A stretch of DNA of 55,866 nt from Litorilituus sp. (GTDB taxonomy: Bacteria; Pseudomonadota; Gammaproteobacteria; Enterobacterales; Alteromonadaceae), in NCBI GenBank assembly GCA_030754235.1, contig JASMAS010000049.1, positions 1-55,866 on the forward strand, given 5' to 3'. Shown here in pieces: positions 25,984-33,586 of this stretch. Each line of letters opens with the position of its first letter. Position 1 is the first letter of the stretch. The notes beneath the pieces were generated by a model. That model worked only from the letters and a program-made list of their open reading frames with translations, made no database searches and had not been told where the DNA came from. A program made the translations under genes and the position numbers.

Positions 25984-28800
25984 TTACATTTTATAGCTGA
26001 AACCTAACAAGTAAGAGCTACCGTAATCTTGGTAATCTCGAACTTGTAGTGCGTTATCACCTTGTAGTGAAGTAAACGGCTCTTCAGTTAAGTTATAACC
26101 TTGTAAGAAGATTGACAGACCGTCTAAGCTTTCATAGCCTGCTTCACCAAAGTCAAAACCAATTTGAGCATCCCAAACGGTTTCGCCAACAATATCAACT
26201 TGGACTGTGTCAAAGCCTAAACCGTAAACATCACCTTTGAAGTCGTCACGATGGCGCATGCTGGCACGGGCAGAGAAACCGTTCTTATCATAGTAGAAAG
26301 TAAAGGTTGAAATTTCCTTTGAAAGTCCCGGTAATTCAAAGTCCATATTATTGTGATCTTTAATATCAGACTTAACACCCGTGTAACTGGCGATTGCACC
26401 AAAACCATCAAGTGATTCAGAGATAACGTTAAATGGTAAGGTGGCTGAAACCTCATAACCCCACAAGGTTCCTTCACCACCATTGACTTTACCATTACCC
26501 GTAGCTGTAGAATGACTTGCAATAGGCATATTACCTGTTGCTGGATCGGCAACACCTGTCATATCTACTTGATATTTTCCATCAAAAATCCAGTTTTTCA
26601 AGTCTTTGTGGAATAAAGCTACAGAGAAGTAACCTTCGTCACTGAAGTAGTTTTCATAAGATAAATCAAGTCCTATGGCTTCTTTAGGCTCTAATGATGG
26701 GTTACCACCACTAACGCTCCAGTAATTACCATTACCATCAGGTTTTGAGTTAATGTCACCACCAAAGTAGTTTGCGCTGTATGAAGCATTCATTTCATCT
26801 AAACGGGCACGAGAAATTGTTTTTGCTGCGCCAAAGCGAACTGATTGAGCATCATCAATTTTTAACGTTAAGTTAAGGCTAGGTAAGAAGTGGCTGTAAT
26901 CATGGCTAACATCTGTTGGCTCAGTAACCACCACACCATCAACGGTATTAAAAGCATTACCCTGTGATGATTGGTCGGTATAAACATAGCGAATACCGGC
27001 ATTACCCGTTAATTCCATGCCGCCTACTTCAGTAGCAATTTCAGCTTGAACAAACGCTGACATCACTTTTTCGTTTACAGTCCACGATTTAGTGGCATGT
27101 TTATCACTGGTTAAACTTTCTGCAAGTAGATCATAGTAACCATCGTTGATAAGACCATTAGTATCGTAGGCAATCATGTCACCCATACCGATAAAGTCTA
27201 AGTTAGCACTGCCTACACGGTATTCTTCAGGCACTACTAGTGTGCCTGGGTTATCTGGATAGCTAAAACTGCTTAAGGTCATAAAATAACCTTCAGAGTT
27301 TTTAGTTTTTTCACGCTCACGATAAGCAACACCGTAAGAAATATCGGTGATAAAATCTGAATCGATTTCTTGGCTAGCGGCAAGTTTTAATGAAGTCAAT
27401 TCATCATCAATGCTTGGTGCGTTAATAAAGCCGTCCTGTAATTGGTTTTCATACTCTGTGCCAACAACGCCGTATTTTTCATTAAGTGCACCACTCCAAC
27501 CCCAGCTTAGTGGACCACCCAGCTGAATAAGGTTGTAATCACTGTAATCTAAGCCGTGAGAGAAAGTTGCGCCGGTATTGCCTGAGTTAAAGACATAACC
27601 TAAAGTATCAGCAGCACCACGATCGTTGCCGCGACCAGTGCCTGAGTAACTTTCAATACTCCAAGTATCTTTCTTAACTTTTGAGTAGCTAGCATCAAAG
27701 TCTAAAGTCCACTCATCGGCAACAACCCAATTAGCATTGAAACCTAACGACATTAATTCCGCATCACGCTCTTCAAAATCATTACGTACAACTACGCGCT
27801 GTCCTTCTGTGCTACCTTCAGTGATGAAACCAGTCGCTTCATCAATGTTTTGGGCTGATAGAGACCCTTGACCCCAAGCAAATGGTACTTCAATACCACG
27901 TAATCTTTTGGTGTCTAAAAAGTCGACATAAAGGGCATCAAACGTCATTTTTAAATCATCAGTTGGTGCTGATTCAATGACTAGCATAGCAGAATCACGC
28001 TCTAGCGTAGAAGAACGTACAAATGGCTTAGCACCACCTAAAATAGAATACTGTTGACCGTTTGCTTCAAACTCTGGGTATCCCCATGCATTCCAGCGTT
28101 TTTCTTGGTTTGGCGATGTCATGGTAGTGTAGGCAAAAGCAACACCTAAGGTATCATCAGCAAATTGATCCATGAAGAAGAAAGTGCCTTTTAAACCATC
28201 GTCGTCGCCATCAGGGTTTAACTTATCAAAACTGGTTTTCTCATAAGTACCGTTAAACTGAATAACACGACCATCTTGGTTTAGTGGTTTGATGGTTTGT
28301 AAATCAATAACACCAGCAATACCTTCACCTTCAAGGCTAGCATTAGGTGTTTTATAAACGGTTACACCGCTCATAATTTCAGATGGATAAAGATCAAATT
28401 CAACACCACGGTTATCGCCAATAGAAACTTGCTCACGGCCATTTAATGTTGTGCCACCTTCATTTTCATTAAAACCACGAATACTAACTTTACTCGCACG
28501 ACCATCTAGACGTTGTGCGGCAAGGCCAGGTAAACGAGCAATTGACTCTGCAATTGAAGAGTCTGGTAATTTACCAATATCTTCAGCAGAAATAGCTTCA
28601 ACTACATTTGATGAATAACGCTTTAAATTGATTGACTCAACAATACTTTTACGAAAGCCTGTGACTTGAAGAATTTCAACTTCTTCTTCTGCACTTTTTT
28701 TATTTTCAACAGGTTTTTCTGCAAATGTTGGTGTACTTAAAGCAAATAAGCCGCTTGAAAGCAAAGCTAATGTCATTTTGCTTGGTTTAAAATTTAGCAT
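25984..28800 (-). CDS. TonB-dependent receptor 1 of the alpha-glucan locus
   Basis: Outer-membrane importer, 938 residues, of the large proteobacterial carbohydrate-receptor type (TIGR01782-like). A signal peptide ends at TFA (about residue 27), followed by a short linker with the TonB-box-like VEILQVTGFR and the plug domain (about 50-190; SIAESIARLPG, VSIRGFNENEGGTTLNGREQ), then a barrel to the C-terminus LLGFSYKM. ATG 28800 has GGGAG eight bases upstream. Two LacI-type operators lie about 150-200 bases upstream, so it belongs to the maltodextrin regulon and probably imports maltodextrins or pullulan fragments. Related in sequence to TBDR2 at 33587. Confidence 0.93.
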   Translation of the reverse strand: MLNFKPSKMTLALLSSGLFALSTPTFAEKPVENKKSAEEEVEILQVTGFRKSIVESINLKRYSSNVVEAISAEDIGKLPDSSIAESIARLPGLAAQRLDGRASKVSIRGFNENEGGTTLNGREQVSIGDNRGVEFDLYPSEIMSGVTVYKTPNASLEGEGIAGVIDLQTIKPLNQDGRVIQFNGTYEKTSFDKLNPDGDDDGLKGTFFFMDQFADDTLGVAFAYTTMTSPNQEKRWNAWGYPEFEANGQQYSILGGAKPFVRSSTLERDSAMLVIESAPTDDLKMTFDALYVDFLDTKRLRGIEVPFAWGQGSLSAQNIDEATGFITEGSTEGQRVVVRNDFEERDAELMSLGFNANWVVADEWTLDFDASYSKVKKDTWSIESYSGTGRGNDRGAADTLGYVFNSGNTGATFSHGLDYSDYNLIQLGGPLSWGWSGALNEKYGVVGTEYENQLQDGFINAPSIDDELTSLKLAASQEIDSDFITDISYGVAYREREKTKNSEGYFMTLSSFSYPDNPGTLVVPEEYRVGSANLDFIGMGDMIAYDTNGLINDGYYDLLAESLTSDKHATKSWTVNEKVMSAFVQAEIATEVGGMELTGNAGIRYVYTDQSSQGNAFNTVDGVVVTEPTDVSHDYSHFLPSLNLTLKIDDAQSVRFGAAKTISRARLDEMNASYSANYFGGDINSKPDGNGNYWSVSGGNPSLEPKEAIGLDLSYENYFSDEGYFSVALFHKDLKNWIFDGKYQVDMTGVADPATGNMPIASHSTATGNGKVNGGEGTLWGYEVSATLPFNVISESLDGFGAIASYTGVKSDIKDHNNMDFELPGLSKEISTFTFYYDKNGFSARASMRHRDDFKGDVYGLGFDTVQVDIVGETVWDAQIGFDFGEAGYESLDGLSIFLQGYNLTEEPFTSLQGDNALQVRDYQDYGSSYLLGFSYKM

Positions 28801-28947
28801 TGAATATTCTCCCCTAGCTATCCTTGATTAATTTTTTATTGGCTAGTTTCCCTTTAACCTAATATTTATATGTTTTATTTATCGTCACTATCTATTAATT
28901 TGTGAACAGACTTAATATATGCTTGCTATTCGTTGATGAATAGCTGA

Positions 28948-29002
28948 TGCATACGTATTCATAGCTTGGCTTTGGTTATCAAAGGGGTTGAATACGTATG
29001 CA
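28948..29002. promoter_or_regulatory. Two LacI-type operators before TBDR1
   Basis: TGCATACGTATTCA (28948-28961) and TGAATACGTATGCA (28989-29002), offset 41 bases, about four helical turns. They lie upstream of the leftward TBDR1 gene and are mirror copies of each other. Confidence 0.8.
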
Positions 29003-29116
29003 TAGGCTATTGAAATAAGGTGTAATAGTTGAGTTAACAGAATGAAAGTTTTATAAAATTTCAAGAATAGCAACGAAGGCTATCTCAGATGAGTATTATA
29101 TCAGTATCGATGATAA

Positions 29117-29153
29117 AAAAACCTCACTTAACGTCAATGAAACGATAGTGAGG
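29117..29153 (-). terminator. Terminator after pullulanase gene 1
   Basis: Stem CCTCACT (29122-29128) with AGTGAGG (29147-29153); on the leftward strand it is followed by a run of T (29121 down to about 29115). It lies 30 bases beyond the pullulanase stop. Confidence 0.75.
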
Positions 29154-29183
29154 CTTTATCATTAGTGCTCTTTGCTTGCGAAA

Positions 29184-30165
29184 TTAAGGTTTTTTGATAA
29201 CCGTAACTGTTGGTTTAGTTGGATCTGGACCTGCAACAGTAAATACATAAGTTGCTGTTTCGTCAAATGTCATGGTTAAGTTATCATTTGAGCCCGAAAC
29301 CAAATTATAGGGTACCCCTATTGTTACTTGCTTGTCTTCAGCCATAGCGCCTAAGTTAATGGTACTCCAATCAGAAGAAGCCGCTTTAAATTCATGGGTG
29401 CCGGCATCGACTGCAATTTCAACAGCATAAGTACTATTACCTTGATAAGTAAGCATGTCGTCTGTACCCCAGCCGTTTATACCTCCACGAATAAATACTT
29501 CGGTAGCACCAAACATTTCAGCGGCATAGATGCTTAGCGTTGGTGCATCTAAATTTGAAGCGTCGAAAACAAAGGTATAGTCACCAGCTACGAACGTCAT
29601 TGAGAAGTTATCGTTGCTGCCGGAAACAAGTGATTGAACCTCACCTTCGGTTATTTCATTATCACCAGCAGGAGCACCCATATTCACGGTAGACCAATCT
29701 CCTGAGGCTACTTTGAAGTTTGGTGTTGATGCCGTTAGGGTAACTGTTGCTTGATAAATGCCTTTACCCATATAGGTTAGCTCGTCAACTTCACCCCAAC
29801 CATTCATATCACCACGTATATATACTGATGTACCGACAAATGGTTCTTCATTTGTTACTGTAAGTGACGGTGTGCCAGTATTTGAAGCGTCCAGTGTAAA
29901 TAAGTAGGTACCGTCAGTAGCAATGGAAATACTCAAATTGTCATTGCTGCCAGGAAGTAATATTTTCTCTTCCCCTTCAGTAACTACATTATCACCCGCA
30001 GGAGCACCAATATTGATTGTTGACCAATCACCTGAGGCCACTTTAAACTCATAATCACCTGCAGTGACAGTTACAGCGGCTTGATAAATGCCATCGCCTA
30101 CATAGTCAAATGCATCAACTTCACCCCAACCGTTCATACCACCTCGAACATAAAATATTGTATCG
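29184..30165 (-). repeat. Three tandem copies of a ~108-residue starch-binding-like module
   Basis: Within the 3' end of the pullulanase gene, modules begin near 30160, 29826 and 29500 (leftward). Each starts with (Y/F)(V/I)RGGxNGWG, continues with FK(V/A)(A/S)S(G/S)DWST(I/V)N(L/I/M)GA and ends with a GSNDN(L/F)(S/T)(M/I) strand. Exposed Trp residues at fixed positions suggest carbohydrate binding, as in SusE/SusF-like starch modules; this is inferred. Confidence 0.8.
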
Positions 30166-33100
30166 CCATAAGGGACTACATCAGGCGCTCCAGCAGTTGC
30201 ATAGGCTGATAAACCAGTGCCTTGTGTTTCACCTTGCGCTTTAACAAATACTGCCGTTGTTAAGGCTGGAACAGTAAAGATGCCGTCGGTTTCTGTTTCA
30301 CTAAAGCTTGCCGATGCAACACTACCATCAACTGAATTCATTAACGTTGGGTGCAGAGTAAAACCTGCTGCTGTATTGATAGTATGGGATTTTTCACTAT
30401 CGCTACCGTTAACAATGACGACAATAGCATCGCTGATAGGATCGAGATCTACCATACCGCTGCCATCATCAAGACTCATCACGATAAGCCCTTGAGTTTG
30501 ATTACTTCCAATATTATGAAAACCAACACGTTCGATGATGTCGTTTGCTGTAGTTAACCTAAATAGTGGGCTGCTTTGGCGAATATTCAAATACTCGTTG
30601 AATACATCTGAAGCAAAGTTCATCTCGGCATTATATGGCTTGCTATCAGGATTTAATGCTAAGTAAGCAAGTTCATCATCTGAACGACCACCTTTATCAA
30701 GTGGTAAACCTTTATTCCAGTTATTATCTTCAAGAGTGAAATCTACTAAATTATACCAATCACCAGCGTCATAGGTGTTTCTGTCCAATGACTTAGAACG
30801 TAAGAAATCGCCACCCATTTGTAAAAATGGAATACCTTGAGAGAGTAAAACAACCGAATGTGCTACGTTTTGTGCACGAACGCGTTGTTCAAGGTTCATG
30901 CTTGCATCTAGGTTAAGTTGTAACATGTCCCATAGTGATTCATTGTCATGCTTTGATATGTAATTAACAATATCGGCAGGATCTTTAGCATACATTTTCT
31001 GACCAAATGAACTGCCCATTGTGGCTGAGCCTCCCGCAGTCTTTAAAATGTAATCAGATAAAGTACCCGCCATACCAAATTTAACAATGTCTTGCTGATA
31101 AAAGTCACCATCTTCAGTTTGGTTATTAAATAATGAAGCACTTCTTACGCCATCACGCAGGCGGTCGTTAAAGGTTGCAATTTCAGTACCTGCCATGTTT
31201 TCTTGATCGGCACGTTCAAAACCACGACTATCTTTATACCAACCTTCACCGTAGAAGTGGTTATCTGGGTCAATAGCTTGTACAGCGTCTCTGGCCGCTA
31301 ACATTTGTGCTTTTGAACCTTGGCTCATAATGTCAAAGCGGAAGCCATCAAATTGATAATTTGTCGTCCAGTGTTTCAACGAGTCAACCATCAATTTATC
31401 CATCATAGGGTGCTCAAGTGCCGTATCACTACAACAAGTGCTATTTAAAACCGCACCAGTTACAACATCACGACTGTGGTAGTAACCAGGAACTACTTTA
31501 TCCAGCACTGAATTATCCCAAAGACCAGCAGAGTTGGTATGGTTATAAACAACGTCAAGTACTACTCGTAAACCTGTATCATGCAAGCCTTTGATCATGG
31601 CTCGCATTTCCTTTATACGTGCTACACCATCTGGGTTAGACGCATAAATACCGTCTGGAACATTAAAGTGCTTTGGATCATACCCCCAGTTGAAGCTGTC
31701 ATAATTTCGGATAATTTCCACTAATTTTGCCGCATCATTGCCAAGTGGTTCATAGCTTTCTAGTACTTCACGTAAGGTTTTATTATCTACGCCTTGGTAA
31801 CAAGGAGGAGCTTGATAGTTTTTCTTACATAACGCTAAAACAGTACTATTTAAGTCGATAATTTCACTAGCATCTTCGTTGATGGTGGCAATATCGTTTG
31901 CCGGTAACATATGAAAATGTGTTAAGCCATTATCAGCAAGCTTCTGCAAATGTTGCATCGGTGCAGAATCCATTTCAGTAAACGCTAAGAATTTACCTCT
32001 ATTTTCGGCAGAAGTACTTTGGTCGTTGGCACTAAAGTCACGAATATGACCTTCGTAAATGACTGCATCTTCATAGTTGTTAATGGTGGCAACTTCTTGT
32101 GAATCCCAACCTTCAGGAAGTAAATCTTCATCAGATAGGTTTACAAACTGCGAATACATGCCATTGGTTGATAAGCTAACCGAATAAGGGTCGGTAGACT
32201 CAATAACCTCAATGGCTTGATTTTGATGATGGTAAAGGGTTAATTCGAAACGATAGAATTGACGGTCAAGAGCAGCATCGCCTTGATACGACCAAATACC
32301 AGTCATTGGGTCTTCAACCATTTGGTGAGTGGCAGTACTATTTTTATCAGCATCGTAAACTTTTAATTTTACGTCTTGTGCTGTAGGTGACCAAACCGAA
32401 ACACTGACAGCATCGTCACTATATACTGGTCCAAGTGTTGCTTCATTAGCATCAGCTTCGCCTTTAGTATATAAATCATCTAAGATTAAATCTGCCTGCA
32501 CATAAGTTGCAGCAATTGTCTTGCCCTCGGCATCATAACCCACTAAGACTAATTGATTTTTAACCACGCTTTTTGCTTCATCGACAGTTAAGTCTGCGCT
32601 GTAAGCTGGCCAGTCAGCAACCAGTGGCGCCGCTGCTTTTTGTTCGTCGGTTAGGTTAACGGCAGTAAGCTCTATTAAAGTACCATTGATAGCATCATTA
32701 TTTTCTGGATCAGCAGCAATACCTGCAGTGGTTGAGTGATGAAGTTTCACTGAACTTACAATCGCGGTATCAGCATTCCAGACAAAAGTATTTACATCAA
32801 TCCAATGGCCGGCAAAGTCGCTGATCGCAAGAGGTTGCTCTCCTAGTGAAACAACAGGAAACTCTAAAACTGATGGGAAACCTGAAAAGGTAAAATTCAT
32901 CCGTTGATAGGTTTCATCATCTTGTTTGAGTGGCATTTTCCAGTTTCCACCACCAAACTCTTTACCTGCATCGTCGGTACCTTTGTGCAAAATAAAGTTA
33001 CCACAATCACCAAAGTCTTCTATGAGGTTAAATACCCAGTAGGCACCATAAACAGGATCAACACCTGTATGTGCTAAACCATTATCCCAACTCGCTGCTA

Positions 33101-33473
33101 GTGAATCCTCTGCAAAGGCATTACAAGTTGGATCATTCCAATTGTGTACTTTGTAGTCATCATATTCGCCATCGGCGCGGTTGTAATAAAGTACCGCTTG
33201 GTTTTCTTCTGGAAAAAACACAGGGGCTGGTGCTTCTGGGTCGACACCAACGATACATTTCTCATTTAATGCATCAGGCACTGTAATGCCTTCACATTGA
33301 ATAGGCTCAGGTGCTACACAGCTGCTACCTGTAGCGTCTGGCACCATAGGAACATCACAGGTAAGAATTACTTCTCCTGGAGTTGCTGAATCTGAACCAC
33401 CGCCACAAGCAGCAAGAACAGTACTTATGAGTAAAACTGTTAATAGTTTTGTGAGTGAATTAAAAGTGATCAT
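29184..33473 (-). CDS. Large lipoprotein pullulanase (GH13) with triplicated C-terminal domain
   Basis: Cell-surface debranching enzyme that cuts alpha-1,6 links of pullulan and starch. From ATG 33473 (GGAG eight bases upstream; the ATG at 33479 is too close to it) there are 1429 residues. A lipoprotein signal with LAAC places lipid on Cys23; Gly at +2 suggests outer-membrane sorting. Next come a CBM41-like region (about 75-190), a pullulanase N2-type and CBM48-like region, and the GH13 barrel with YNHTNSAG, GFRFDIMS (Asp714), FYGEGW (Glu743) and SKHDNES (Asp843). The last ~325 residues are three tandem ~108-residue repeats of FIRGGxNGWG...SGDWSTIN...GSNDN. A 31-codon ORF overlaps its start, and TBDR2 lies upstream in the same operon. 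Confidence 0.93.
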   Translation of the reverse strand: MITFNSLTKLLTVLLISTVLAACGGGSDSATPGEVILTCDVPMVPDATGSSCVAPEPIQCEGITVPDALNEKCIVGVDPEAPAPVFFPEENQAVLYYNRADGEYDDYKVHNWNDPTCNAFAEDSLAASWDNGLAHTGVDPVYGAYWVFNLIEDFGDCGNFILHKGTDDAGKEFGGGNWKMPLKQDDETYQRMNFTFSGFPSVLEFPVVSLGEQPLAISDFAGHWIDVNTFVWNADTAIVSSVKLHHSTTAGIAADPENNDAINGTLIELTAVNLTDEQKAAAPLVADWPAYSADLTVDEAKSVVKNQLVLVGYDAEGKTIAATYVQADLILDDLYTKGEADANEATLGPVYSDDAVSVSVWSPTAQDVKLKVYDADKNSTATHQMVEDPMTGIWSYQGDAALDRQFYRFELTLYHHQNQAIEVIESTDPYSVSLSTNGMYSQFVNLSDEDLLPEGWDSQEVATINNYEDAVIYEGHIRDFSANDQSTSAENRGKFLAFTEMDSAPMQHLQKLADNGLTHFHMLPANDIATINEDASEIIDLNSTVLALCKKNYQAPPCYQGVDNKTLREVLESYEPLGNDAAKLVEIIRNYDSFNWGYDPKHFNVPDGIYASNPDGVARIKEMRAMIKGLHDTGLRVVLDVVYNHTNSAGLWDNSVLDKVVPGYYHSRDVVTGAVLNSTCCSDTALEHPMMDKLMVDSLKHWTTNYQFDGFRFDIMSQGSKAQMLAARDAVQAIDPDNHFYGEGWYKDSRGFERADQENMAGTEIATFNDRLRDGVRSASLFNNQTEDGDFYQQDIVKFGMAGTLSDYILKTAGGSATMGSSFGQKMYAKDPADIVNYISKHDNESLWDMLQLNLDASMNLEQRVRAQNVAHSVVLLSQGIPFLQMGGDFLRSKSLDRNTYDAGDWYNLVDFTLEDNNWNKGLPLDKGGRSDDELAYLALNPDSKPYNAEMNFASDVFNEYLNIRQSSPLFRLTTANDIIERVGFHNIGSNQTQGLIVMSLDDGSGMVDLDPISDAIVVIVNGSDSEKSHTINTAAGFTLHPTLMNSVDGSVASASFSETETDGIFTVPALTTAVFVKAQGETQGTGLSAYATAGAPDVVPYGDTIFYVRGGMNGWGEVDAFDYVGDGIYQAAVTVTAGDYEFKVASGDWSTINIGAPAGDNVVTEGEEKILLPGSNDNLSISIATDGTYLFTLDASNTGTPSLTVTNEEPFVGTSVYIRGDMNGWGEVDELTYMGKGIYQATVTLTASTPNFKVASGDWSTVNMGAPAGDNEITEGEVQSLVSGSNDNFSMTFVAGDYTFVFDASNLDAPTLSIYAAEMFGATEVFIRGGINGWGTDDMLTYQGNSTYAVEIAVDAGTHEFKAASSDWSTINLGAMAEDKQVTIGVPYNLVSGSNDNLTMTFDETATYVFTVAGPDPTKPTVTVIKKP

Positions 33474-33565
33474 TTGCATAACTCCGTTGACATATTGCTT
33501 GAGCTATTTGTTGCTAAAGCGGTCGATAATTTATTGTTACCTGCTAGCAGGTTTAACGTTTTCAT
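33470..33565 (-). CDS. 31-codon ORF coupled to the pullulanase start
   Basis: ATG 33565 is preceded by a perfect AAGGAG at an 8-base distance. It encodes a 31-residue, Ser/Asn/Thr-rich peptide (beginning MKTLNLLAGNNK, ending STELCK) and stops with TGA at 33472-33470. That stop overlaps the ATG of the pullulanase at 33473 (ATGA arrangement), the classic layout for translational coupling. It lies in the 113-base gap after TBDR2. It may be a leader peptide controlling pullulanase translation, or a degraded remnant. No family recognised. Confidence 0.5.
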   Translation of the reverse strand: MKTLNLLAGNNKLSTALATNSSSNMSTELCK

Positions 33566-33586
33566 TTTTAAGTCTCCTTGCTAGGG

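Noticed and set aside
26217..26555. 112-residue frame on the minus strand inside TBDR1
   Set aside because: It overlaps the receptor gene in another frame of the same strand, has no ribosome binding site and gives a low-complexity composition; a shadow.
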